From positions 124,001 through 188,000 of the forward strand of contig NZ_JACGVG010000025.1 in assembly GCF_014077095.1 (NCBI RefSeq): DNA of 64,000 bases, given 5' to 3'. The first letter of the stretch is position 1; the number at the start of each line of letters is the position of its first letter. This DNA comes from Colwellia sp. MB02u-6 (GTDB lineage: Bacteria; Pseudomonadota; Gammaproteobacteria; Enterobacterales; Alteromonadaceae). Positions 26,473 to 35,775 of this stretch are shown here, in pieces. A model generated the notes under the pieces. It saw nothing but the letters and a program-made list of their open reading frames with translations, ran no database searches and was not told where the DNA came from. The position numbers and the translations under genes were made by a program.

Positions 26473-26992
26473 TCTTATCCTGTTGAGTTAGTAAACCAAA
26501 AGCGCAGAGAGTTATAATAATCTCTAGATTTAACTCAAGGTTGTCCTAAAGTTAGATATCAATAAAATTAATATACACATGAAAAATCAATTACTAATTA
26601 GCTTTGAATGCCTAATGTGAGGTTACTGACTATTAGCTTTAAAGGCCTAAATGTAATGCTAACGGCTATAATACCACCCAACGTGAAAAATAGGTGATTT
26701 TATTAAGTTAGAATCATAGTTGAGATAAAACTAAGGCAGTTCAAGATGTTAATCAATGATTTTATTCTCTTAATGTAATAAAATAAATCGCAATATTGGT
26801 TAAGTAATATTAGTTACTAGCTAATAGGGCAACATAATTAAAGTTAAGTATTGATTGATCTAGCTCTGTTGTTGACACTGAATACTCAGCATTCTAGCTC
26901 AAAAATTTGCTGTAGTTTCATGAAGATTTTATTAGTAAATCTTTTTATAGTAATTGTGAACTTGTGATTATGAACACGCTATAGGAGTGCGG

Positions 26993-27037
26993 AAAACCTA
27001 AGGGTGATGTCTTGGGTTCGAATCTCGCCGAGGACGC
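26993..27037 (+). pseudogene. 3' half of a tRNA-Arg (CCT), probable attachment-site remnant
   Basis: CCTAAGG fits a CCT anticodon with its 3' arm, then GGGTTCGAATCTC is a T-arm and loop, then AGGACGC an acceptor 3' strand typical of tRNA-Arg. The 5' half is absent and the T-stem has mismatches. Integrases of the P4 type often insert at exactly this half of a tRNA. Confidence 0.45.
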
Positions 27038-27180
27038 TATTTTTTTAAATCACCCACGCCTATTAAAAGCAAAGCGATCGCGCTCGAATTAGTTCATTCA
27101 CCTCTTGTTTAACCTACTGCAATAGCTAGCCTCATTGCTGCTCAACACTCATTTATAAATTTTCACGATTAAGGGCTGCA

Positions 27181-27240
27181 ATGGCTCACACGATTAACCC
27201 CCTCACAGCGACAGAAGTAGACAATAGTTATAATGAATAG
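27181..27240 (+). pseudogene. First 19 codons of a tyrosine integrase
   Basis: MAHTINPLTATEVDNSYNE resembles the N-terminus of DUF4102 integrases (usually M..x.PLT.TEV..A), then a stop. About 15 further codons may carry weak similarity. It lies 144 bp after the tRNA-Arg fragment in the orientation expected for an integrase next to its attachment site. Confidence 0.4.
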
Positions 27241-28152
27241 GTCTATACAGCTTCACCTCAAGGTGGATAATTTAGGTTAAAAAACAGCTAAGCATTAGAA
27301 TAAATCATAGGAAAATTTACGGCTCTGACTTGCACGCGGAAAATAATAAGTTCGTCAGTACAAGGGGGTAGGGCAATTGAATGGGAGTTCTAATCTCTCA
27401 GTTTTATCATTTATCTCCTTTATATAATATTAAAACACTGATTCTAACTTAGTCCGCACTAAATAAAAGCGTGTGCAGGGAGGTGTACAAAATAGATTGT
27501 CGTTCTTCAAAGGCTAGTTATAGCGGCCATGTTTCATCATCGCACCACAAGATACTTGGCTGGTTCATAGTGTTACTCTGTGTAACTTTATTTTGTTTTT
27601 TTTTGTTGTTATAAATCAAGTGATTAATCTAGATTTGCCAATTATTGTGTAACATTTAGGTATCATCATGTTTTCTACGTTATAAATAAAAACGTAGCCA
27701 GTTTGTGACCCACGGAACTTATTTTTTGTCTCAGCTATAAAAGTTTATAAGGCAATGTGGGGGCTAAGCTGATTGAAATTCATACTTTTATTTAATAAAA
27801 ATATATTAAACGTTTCAATGTAATAGCTGACCGAGAATGACTCAGTATTCGTATGTAAGTCCATGGTAGCTTAACTTTCCAGTATCGTTATAGTTATCAT
27901 AATAAAGCGACTCGCATCGCATTAGGGGGGATCCTGATACTTTTGTAAAACAAGCGTGTGAGAAGACACCAGAATTTTGGCAAATGTTGAACGATGGACT
28001 TTCCATACGGGCAAACAAAGGCCTTCAATCAGCACGCCATTATTGCTTATGATTAGTATGGATGGCATAGTGAATTTACAGTTAATTTGATAGTGAATTA
28101 GCATCGTTAATTGTTATCAACCCATGAATAAAAACTTTACCCAGAGAGATAA

Positions 28153-29661
28153 ATGACTATAAACCTGTCTAATAACTACCAAGCACTTGGCACCAGCTTT
28201 TCAGAGCAAACATTTCCTGCACCTGTGGCTGCGCCTTCATTATTACTGTGGAACGAAACCTTAGCAAAAACGTTAACTATCCCTTTTAGTCAAAAAGATG
28301 ATGCTGAACTTATCGCACAATACTTCTCAGGTAATCAATTAATTGAAGGAAGTAAGCCGGTTTCACAAGCTTATTCTGGGCATCAGTTTGGTAACTTTAA
28401 TCCGCATCTTGGTGATGGTCGAGCACATTTATTAGGTGACATTGCTGATGCTGAAGGGCAACGCTGGGATATTCAGCTTAAAGGCTCAGGCGTTAGTTCT
28501 TTTTCACGTCAAGGTGATGGTCGTTGTGCGCTTGGCCCAGCGCTGCGCGAATATATGATGAGTGAAGCTATGTTTGCGCTAGGTGTGCCAACTACACGTT
28601 GTTTAGCTGTGGTTACTACCGGTGAAAATGTATATCGCGAGCGACCTTATGATGGCGCTGTTGTTACCCGTGTCGCCACAAGTCATATCAGAGTGGGTAC
28701 TTTTCAATATTTTTCGGCGCGTAACGATACTGATTCGCTTAAAAAGTTGACCAATTATGCCATTAATCGACATTTTCCAGAATTACTGGTTGAACAGAAG
28801 ATAGCAACAACGACAACAAGCCTTGATGATGAAACAACGGTTGATGATATTAGTAGCGAACAAGTGCTTAAATTTTTCTCTGCTGTGTTGTCAAAACAAA
28901 TACCATTAGTGCTTTCATGGTTAAGGGTGGGTTTTATTCATGGCGTGATGAATACCGACAATACAACTATTTCAGGAGAAACCATAGATTACGGTCCTTG
29001 TGCCATGATGAATGCTTATGATTTAGACACTGTTTTTAGCTCAATTGATCGTAATGGTCGTTATGCTTTTGGTAAACAGATAGGTATTATGCAGTGGAAT
29101 ATGACCAGACTAGCCGAAACGTTATTACCTTTAGTTGCTAGCGATGAAGATGATGCAGTAGCGAAAATAGAGCCTTTATTAGCGCAATTTCATCAAGATA
29201 TTCAGCAAGGTTACTTAACTATGATGGTGGCTAAAATTGGCATTGATGAGCCAGAGCAAGGTGACGCCCAGTTGATTAATGATTTACTGGCCATTATGCA
29301 AAAACAAAAGTTAGATTACACGCAAACCTTCACTGCTTTAACGAATGCACTGAACAAAATTCAAATTGAACAACCACTAACCGATATGCTTAATGAATGG
29401 TTACCTCGTTGGTATGCTCGAATTGAGTCATTTAAAGTGGCTGCACACACGTTAATGGTAAGCACTAATCCTGTTGTTATTCCAAGAAATCATCATATTG
29501 AAGCACTGTTAGCGTCTTGCCAAGAAAATGGTGATTTAACAGCGTTAGATAAATTCTTGGCGGTATTGCGACAACCTTATACAGAAATTACTGATACTAA
29601 ACACTATCAAGATGCACCTGTTGAAGGTGATAAATCTTATCATACCTATTGCGGTACCTGA
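28153..29661 (+). CDS. selO: Protein adenylyltransferase SelO (YdiU family)
   Basis: SelO is a pseudokinase-fold enzyme that transfers AMP to proteins, linked to oxidative stress. Seen: [40 protein letters not shown], the [19 protein letters not shown] segment, and HGVMNTDN plus DYGPCAMM carrying the active-site Asn and Asp. It ends YHTYCGT: Cys500 corresponds to the C-terminal redox residue that is Sec in animal SelO and Cys in E. coli. The 502 aa length fits. Single gene; downstream lies the large repeat array. Confidence 0.95.
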   Translation: MTINLSNNYQALGTSFSEQTFPAPVAAPSLLLWNETLAKTLTIPFSQKDDAELIAQYFSGNQLIEGSKPVSQAYSGHQFGNFNPHLGDGRAHLLGDIADAEGQRWDIQLKGSGVSSFSRQGDGRCALGPALREYMMSEAMFALGVPTTRCLAVVTTGENVYRERPYDGAVVTRVATSHIRVGTFQYFSARNDTDSLKKLTNYAINRHFPELLVEQKIATTTTSLDDETTVDDISSEQVLKFFSAVLSKQIPLVLSWLRVGFIHGVMNTDNTTISGETIDYGPCAMMNAYDLDTVFSSIDRNGRYAFGKQIGIMQWNMTRLAETLLPLVASDEDDAVAKIEPLLAQFHQDIQQGYLTMMVAKIGIDEPEQGDAQLINDLLAIMQKQKLDYTQTFTALTNALNKIQIEQPLTDMLNEWLPRWYARIESFKVAAHTLMVSTNPVVIPRNHHIEALLASCQENGDLTALDKFLAVLRQPYTEITDTKHYQDAPVEGDKSYHTYCGT

Positions 29662-29725
29662 TCTGCACTATAATTTTGCATAATGAATAACCAAGAGTAA
29701 TAACGTCGATAGCCATGGTTAATGT

Positions 29726-30650
29726 GCTGTTGACGGTTAAATTTCATTTAACTTGTTGGACTGAAGTCCAACCTACAAAGGGCCTGCGGGTGTCATGTGG
29801 CGTTGGGCTTTTTTTGTGCTTTTTTGTGAGTTTCTTTTGTTTTTTGTAGGATGGACTTTAGTCCGTCAACTGCTTAGTGGGCAGTTAATGTGATGGGTTA
29901 ACGAGTAGCTATCACGGGTATTATTTTTTATTGGTACTTGTGCTGTTAACGGTTAAATTTCATTTAACTTGTTGGACTGAAGTCCAACCTACAAAGGGCC
30001 TGCGGGTGTCATGTGGCGTTGGGCTTTTTTTGTGCTTTTTTGTGAATTTTTTCTGTTTTTTGTAGGATGGACTTTAGTCCGTCAACTGCTTAGTGGGCAA
30101 TTAATGTGATGGGTTAACGAGTAACTATCACGGGTATTATTTTTTATTGGTACTTGTGCTGTTAACGGTTAAATTTCATTTAACTTGTTGGACTGAAGTC
30201 CACCCTACGAAAATCCTACGGGTGAATGTTTGGTGTTGGGCTTTTGGTTTTTCTTGTGATTTTTCTTGTGGTTTTTTTTGATTTTTGTAGGATGGACTTT
30301 AGTCCGTCAACTGCTTAGTGGGCAGTTAATGTTATGGGTTAACGAGTAGCTATCACGGGTATTATTTTTTATTGGTACTTGTGCTGTTAACGGTTAAATT
30401 TCATTTAACTTGTTGGATTGAAGTCCACCCTACGAAGAGCCTACGGGTGAATGTTTGGTGTTGGGCTTTTGGTTTTTCTTGTGATTTTTCTTGTGGTTTT
30501 TTTGATTTTTTTAGGATGGACTTTAGTCTGTCAACTGCTTAGTGGGCAGTTAATGTTATGGGTTAACGAGTAGCTGTAGCCGGTATTGCTTTTTTTGCTG
30601 TTGACGGTTAAATTTCATTTAACTTGATGGACTAAAGTCGACCCTGCTAA
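29726..30650. repeat. Tandem array of about 215-bp units made of palindromic elements
   Basis: Four full units and a partial fifth; the shared GCTGTTAACGG-like start recurs at 29726, 29942, 30158, 30383 and 30597 (periods 216, 216, 225, 214). Each unit contains GTTAAAT-ttc-ATTTAAC, TGGACT-GA-AGTCCA, an AGGATGGACTTTAGTCC copy and the hairpin AACTGC-ttagtg-GGCAGTT. The order is the reverse of the array at 4.0-4.6 kb. It sits between selO and the helicase gene and would fold strongly if transcribed. Confidence 0.92.
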
Positions 30651-30746
30651 GTGCCTATTGCTTTTTATTCCTACCTGTTGACATGACTAATGTTAAGATA
30701 AGTTCTTTCCCGCTATTCTCTCTCCAGTGTTAGGTTTTTGTTGTAA

Positions 30747-33695
30747 ATGAAATATATTCCTTCAAGTATTTTTGGCCGTTTTATGGGCAAAAACACGACA
30801 ATTAATATCAATGAAATTGGCTTATCTTTTGATGTTGAAAACAGTTTAATTAAAATTAAATGGCAAGATCTTATAGCCCCACCAATGTTTTGCATCAGTT
30901 TTTTCGGGCAAATCGTCACCTTAAAAACGGCCAATAAAAACTATGTTTTTATTATGCTAGCTTATAGTTCAAGGCTTATGCAGCAGGGCCATTGTCAGCA
31001 ATTTTGGGTCGCGGCTAACATGCAACGGCTTGACACATTATTAAGTACGATAAAAAAAATCACCGATGAGCAATATCTACGACAATCGAGTATTAAACGT
31101 GTTCAATTAGCCGTTCATCAAGAGTTTAAGCGTTGGTTTCCTTGGATCAACAACAGTAAAGCAAAAGCAATGGTGACTGAAAAACTGCAATTACTTAACC
31201 ATTACCAACATTGGCAAGCACAGGATATAGACGATTGTCGTGAACGCTATATCAAGCGACAGCTGCAACATCATCAACACTTTTTTGATAATGTCGAGTC
31301 TAATCCTTTAACACTACATCAGCGGCGAGCTTGTATTATCGACAATGATAATAATTTGTTGTTAGCGGGCGCTGGCACAGGAAAAACCAGTGTTATGGTG
31401 GGGCGGGCCGGGTATTTATTCAATAGCCAACAAGCGCAGCATAGTGAAATGTTATTATTAGCTTATGGCCGTAAAGCCGCTGACCAAATGGATGAGAGAA
31501 TAAAAGACAAATTAGTGACCACTGAAATAAGTGCGACAACTTTTCATAGTTTAGGCCTAAATATTATTGCTCAGGTGGAAGGGGCTCAACCTAGCTTATC
31601 GGTATTAGCCACAGATGAAACAATTAAGTCCAAGTGGGTCCAAGGCTGTTTTGAACGCTTAATTAATCAGCATGCTCAGTATCGATATTTGATTATAGAA
31701 TATTTCACTAAGTACTATTACGTAGAGCGCAACGATTTTGATTTTAATAGCTTAGGTGAGTACTACCAATATTTAACCGACAACGATATTCGGAGTTTAA
31801 AAGGCGATAAGGTTAAAAGCTTTGGCGAGCTCACTATTGCCAATTGGTTATTTAATCACGGGATAGAATACCAATACCAGGCTAGTTATGTACACAAGCT
31901 CGAAACCATAGTGCGCAGGCAATATCAACCAAACTTTTTTCTGCCTGAATTAAATGTCTATATTGAATATTATGTTACAGATGAGCAAGGTAATACGGCG
32001 CCTTATATTGATAAAAAGGCATATCATGAGGCGATAACATGGAAGCGAAATACCCATCAGCATTATCAAACATCTTGTCTTGAATTAAGCTATGCGCAGC
32101 ATAAACAAGGGCGGTTAATTAGCGCGTTAGAAGCGTTTTTTACTCGCCAAAAAATTGCTGTTGAATTACTGCCTGATGAAGCGATACTGGAAAGTTTAAA
32201 AGAAAGCGGACGAATAACCGTACTCGCTAGTTTGTTTTGTCAGTTAGTTGGGCTTTATAAAGCGGCTGATGTGGACTCTACCTTAGAGGGCGCGTTAAAC
32301 CATAGTTTAAAAGATAAGATTATTGCCCATTCGGCTGATCCACAGCAAACCACCAAGGCACTGGTGTTACTTAAACCAATCTTAATTGCCTATGAGGCCC
32401 ATTTAAAACACCAAGCAGAAATTGATTTTGAAGATATGATCAATAAAGCGCTAGCTTATGTTCAAACGGGGCAGTTTCAATCGCCGTGGCGTTATATTAT
32501 GGTGGATGAATTTCAAGATATATCAGCGCCACGGGCACGATTAGTTAAAGCATTACGTGATAATAATAAAGCCTGTTCAATTTTTGCCGTTGGTGACGAC
32601 TGGCAAGCTATTTATCGTTTTAGTGGTGCAGACCTGAGGTTAACCACAGGTTTTGCTGATTATTTTGGTGCCACCACGCAATCAGTATTAGATAAAACCT
32701 TTCGTTTTAATAATCAAATTAGCAAAGTCGCGACAAATTTCATTAGTAAAAACCCGGCACAAATTCATAAAAATATTAACGCGTTTAAACAGGTTCAAGC
32801 CCCTGCAGTTTCATTGCTTAAACGTGAGAATGCGGCTTTTAACTCATCGAACAAAAAGGTGATTGATGAGCTAGAAAATGGCGCTGTTGATGATGTTTTA
32901 GCCGCTATTTCAGCTAAAGTATCTCAGCCAGTAAGTGTTTACTTACTGGCGCGTTTTTGGTTTCAGTTACCCAGTAAAACAGCGTTAAAACGCTTGAATA
33001 ATCAATACTCGCTATTAAATATTGAAGCGCAATCTTTTCATGCTTCAAAAGGCAAAGAGGCTGATTATGTGATTATTATGGGACTGAAAAAAGGCGCGCA
33101 TGGCTTTCCTTCTGAGAAAGCAACGCCCGCACTGCTTGATGCACTGCTCGCTAAAAAAGAAGCTTTTGCTTTTGCTGAAGAGCGGCGATTATTTTATGTG
33201 GCGCTAACTAGGGCTAAAGACAGAGTTTATATTATTGCCGATATGAGCCATGCCAGCTGCTTTGTTAAAGAGCTTATTGATGAACATAGCCTTGACCTTG
33301 AACTGGATGAATTTGGCAGTGTAGCCAGCCAAGCATTTATTGACGACCTAAACTGTCTGGCTTGTGCAACCGGCAAATTAAAAAAACGCACCAGTCAGTA
33401 TGGCGCTTTTTATTCCTGTTCACACTTTCCGCGCTGCGAGCATACAGAACAACCCTGCGCTAACTGTGCGAGCCCCATGAGCCAAAAACGCCATAAAGGC
33501 TTTAAAGTTTGTTTAAATACATCATGTCAAAATGTCATACCCATTTGTGAAAAATGTAATGCAGAGATGGTGTTACGTTCCAGTAAAAATGGCGAATTTT
33601 GGGGCTGTAGAAACTATAAAGGTAATGATCCTATGAGCTGTAAAAATGGTCTTGATGGCTCAAAAATAAACTGGCCTAAGGTAGAAGCTGAATAA
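30747..33695 (+). CDS. HelD-like UvrD/REP superfamily helicase with C4 zinc fingers
   Basis: 982 aa. An N-terminal HelD-type PH-like region (1-180) precedes LLLAGAGTGKTSV (Walker A), VDEFQDIS (motif II), DDWQAIYRFSGAD, FHASKGKEADYV and VALTRAKDRVYI (motif VI). An insert between the first motifs holds FGELTIANWLF and YQPNFFLPELNVYIE, the pattern of a PD-(D/E)xK nuclease in which the usual catalytic Asp is Asn396 while Glu407 remains. The last 120 residues contain three Cys-rich segments like topoisomerase C4 zinc fingers (CLAC, CSHFPRC, CANC and so on). Longer than E. coli helicase IV (684 aa). Single gene after the repeat array. Confidence 0.85.
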   Translation: MKYIPSSIFGRFMGKNTTININEIGLSFDVENSLIKIKWQDLIAPPMFCISFFGQIVTLKTANKNYVFIMLAYSSRLMQQGHCQQFWVAANMQRLDTLLSTIKKITDEQYLRQSSIKRVQLAVHQEFKRWFPWINNSKAKAMVTEKLQLLNHYQHWQAQDIDDCRERYIKRQLQHHQHFFDNVESNPLTLHQRRACIIDNDNNLLLAGAGTGKTSVMVGRAGYLFNSQQAQHSEMLLLAYGRKAADQMDERIKDKLVTTEISATTFHSLGLNIIAQVEGAQPSLSVLATDETIKSKWVQGCFERLINQHAQYRYLIIEYFTKYYYVERNDFDFNSLGEYYQYLTDNDIRSLKGDKVKSFGELTIANWLFNHGIEYQYQASYVHKLETIVRRQYQPNFFLPELNVYIEYYVTDEQGNTAPYIDKKAYHEAITWKRNTHQHYQTSCLELSYAQHKQGRLISALEAFFTRQKIAVELLPDEAILESLKESGRITVLASLFCQLVGLYKAADVDSTLEGALNHSLKDKIIAHSADPQQTTKALVLLKPILIAYEAHLKHQAEIDFEDMINKALAYVQTGQFQSPWRYIMVDEFQDISAPRARLVKALRDNNKACSIFAVGDDWQAIYRFSGADLRLTTGFADYFGATTQSVLDKTFRFNNQISKVATNFISKNPAQIHKNINAFKQVQAPAVSLLKRENAAFNSSNKKVIDELENGAVDDVLAAISAKVSQPVSVYLLARFWFQLPSKTALKRLNNQYSLLNIEAQSFHASKGKEADYVIIMGLKKGAHGFPSEKATPALLDALLAKKEAFAFAEERRLFYVALTRAKDRVYIIADMSHASCFVKELIDEHSLDLELDEFGSVASQAFIDDLNCLACATGKLKKRTSQYGAFYSCSHFPRCEHTEQPCANCASPMSQKRHKGFKVCLNTSCQNVIPICEKCNAEMVLRSSKNGEFWGCRNYKGNDPMSCKNGLDGSKINWPKVEAE

Positions 33696-33994
33696 AGTTG
33701 CAACTATCTAAATAAAACTTACTACCAAATTTGTTTCTTTGTTTCTTTGTTTATTCGCAAAGGCCATTTTCTCTCAACTGAATGAATAGGTTTGCATGGG
33801 GTTTTTGTTCCGATCTTTATTTAGCTTCAGCATCTGAAGTTATTAATCTACATAAGTTAATTAAGACTAATCGTTAACATATATTCAACGTCAAGTATTG
33901 GCTTTGAATATATGTTTAAGCGATAAATCTGTTAATTCATCGCTTTGTTAAACTATTATTTTTTAAATTATAGCTTTGTTGTTACCCAACACGC

Positions 33995-35515
33995 TTATAA
34001 TGAGTGTAAAAAATCATCGTGGCTTGGCATTTTTTCTACCGTGCGATTGATTAATATTTTTAAGTTTTTCATTAAATCGTCCAGCTGTTCTTTTGATAAA
34101 GTATCGACTAATGGGTGATGATCTTCGGGTATATTACCTTGACCTATCATGACTTGTTGCCATGCTATTTCAGTAAATAAATCGTCAGGCTGACAAAATA
34201 CTTTCCCTGTTTTTTTGAATAACTGAATTTTATTCATTAATGACTCAGGTACATCCATGCGCTGACAAGCCCGCCAAAATTCACTATCGCCGCGATTATT
34301 GAGTTTGTAATGTAAAATAATGAAATCGCGAATACCTTCAGACTCCGCTCTTGATTGACGGTTGAATTCGTTAACTTCCTCAAGGTTAATACCTTGGTGA
34401 GGAAAAAATTTAACTAAGCGTGTAGCAGCCGTTTGAATTAAATGAATATTAGTGGCTTCTAAGGGTTCAAAAAAGCCACTAGATAAACCAATAGCAATAA
34501 CATTTTTATTCCATTGTTTACGGCGACGACCGGCTTTAAATGAGATAATTTTTGGCTCTGCTAGCGGTTTACCGTCAATATTTTTGAGTAATAACGCTTT
34601 AGCCTCTTCATCACTGATGTGTTTACTGGCATAAACTAAGCCATTTCCTGTTCTATGTTGCAGTGGAATGCGCCATTGCCAGCCAACTTTATGGGCAGTT
34701 GAGCGGGTGTAAGCTTCAATATCATCCGTTTTTTCACAAGCCACGGCGATGGCACGATCACAGGGCAACCAGTGAGAATAGTCGTCATAACCAGTACTGA
34801 GTGTTTTTTCTATTAAAATAGCCGCTAGGCCGGTACAGTCAATAAATAAATCACCGGTAATACAGGTGCCATCTTCAAGTTTTACACTTTTGATATCGCC
34901 TGATTTATCATCTTGCGCTACGTCTGTAATCGTTCCTTCAATGCGTTTTACCCCTAAGCCCTCTGCGTGTTTACGTAAAAATTTAGCGTATAAACCGGCA
35001 TCAAAGTGATAAGCGTAGGCCAACCCAGGTAAATTTGTATTGGGAATGTGTTTAATTGGCGCGAATTTACCTTGCTTAGCTGCTTGGTAGTTTAAGGAAT
35101 AATCCCAAAAACTTTTACCGTCAATATTGTCACTGCCATTTTGTAATTGTTGATGTTTTTGCCAGAAATGATGAAAATCACAAAAAGGGAATTTTTTCCC
35201 TACGCTGCCAAAAGCATGCATATAGCGCTCACCGTCTTTATGCCAGTGATTAAACTCTATTCCCAGTTTTATTGTGCCTTTAGTGGCTTTAATAAACTCT
35301 TTTTCATCAATGCCAATAGCGCTGTTAAAGTTAACTATAGGAGGTATGGTGGCTTCGCCAACACCAACAGTGCCAATTTCATCTGATTCAACTAAAGTAA
35401 TATTGAGGGTTTTACCTAGTACTTTTGCTAGTAGTGAAGCTGTCATCCATCCAGCGGTACCACCGCCAACAATAACGATATTTTTTATCTTACGCTGAGT
35501 GTTACTTTTATGCAT
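33995..35515 (-). CDS. Flavin-dependent tryptophan halogenase family protein
   Basis: 506 aa. FAD motif GGGTAGWMTASLLAK near the N-terminus, the catalytic loop VGVGEATIPPI and the WQWRIP form of the halogenase WxWxIP signature are all present. The family uses FADH2, oxygen and halide to halogenate aromatic rings. In marine bacteria such genes are often found beside TonB receptors, as here, and their real substrate is unknown. The frame opens at a TTG (35527), but ATG 35515 follows GAGAG and fits the family. It lies downstream of the TonB receptor on the same strand but behind a terminator, so it needs its own promoter, probably inside or beside the MITE-like element. Confidence 0.9.
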   Translation of the reverse strand: MHKSNTQRKIKNIVIVGGGTAGWMTASLLAKVLGKTLNITLVESDEIGTVGVGEATIPPIVNFNSAIGIDEKEFIKATKGTIKLGIEFNHWHKDGERYMHAFGSVGKKFPFCDFHHFWQKHQQLQNGSDNIDGKSFWDYSLNYQAAKQGKFAPIKHIPNTNLPGLAYAYHFDAGLYAKFLRKHAEGLGVKRIEGTITDVAQDDKSGDIKSVKLEDGTCITGDLFIDCTGLAAILIEKTLSTGYDDYSHWLPCDRAIAVACEKTDDIEAYTRSTAHKVGWQWRIPLQHRTGNGLVYASKHISDEEAKALLLKNIDGKPLAEPKIISFKAGRRRKQWNKNVIAIGLSSGFFEPLEATNIHLIQTAATRLVKFFPHQGINLEEVNEFNRQSRAESEGIRDFIILHYKLNNRGDSEFWRACQRMDVPESLMNKIQLFKKTGKVFCQPDDLFTEIAWQQVMIGQGNIPEDHHPLVDTLSKEQLDDLMKNLKILINRTVEKMPSHDDFLHSL

Positions 35516-35552
35516 AATATCTCTCAAGCCTGATAGCCGTGTAGGTTAATTA

Positions 35553-35715
35553 ATACCAATCTCACTAATTATCTGATCATTTTTACTGGTTAAAATAACC
35601 CACTACTGCGTTATTTATTTAATAATTAGAACAACTAGTTATTAAATAAAAATGCCTTGTATTTGGCCATTTTTCCTGCGTATAAAGTAGACCACCTAAT
35701 TAATGGAATTGGTAT
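35553..35715. repeat. MITE-like dispersed element, copy B
   Basis: 163 bp bounded by ATACCAAT and ATTGGTAT, a perfect 8-bp terminal inverted repeat. The interior aligns with copy A at 11289-11468 (for example GCCTTGTATTTGGCCATTTT). No coding capacity. It occupies the promoter region of the halogenase. Confidence 0.7.
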
Positions 35716-35750
35716 AAAAAAGCCCTTGTAAGAAATTATCACAAGGGCTT
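35714..35750 (-). terminator. Terminator after the TonB receptor
   Basis: AAGCCCTTGT and ACAAGGGCTT form a perfect 10-bp stem, followed on the minus strand by TTTTTATA. It lies 26 bp after the receptor stop codon and also has A-runs on the other side, so it may work both ways. Confidence 0.88.
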
Positions 35751-35775
35751 TATTTTATTGCACTAGACTAAAAAA

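Larger units (their letters stand above)
26473..28152. other. 1.7-kb gap without intact genes
   Basis: AT-rich DNA with no convincing gene. It holds the tRNA-Arg fragment and integrase start listed below, and one GCGATCGC palindrome at about 27074. Short frames such as one on the minus strand at 27922-28104 lack coding character. It looks like the scar of one or more lost mobile elements plus the promoter region of the selO gene. Confidence 0.6.

Noticed and set aside
27922-28104. 60-codon minus-strand frame before selO
   Set aside because: No ribosome site and no homology recognised; it lies in the selO promoter region.
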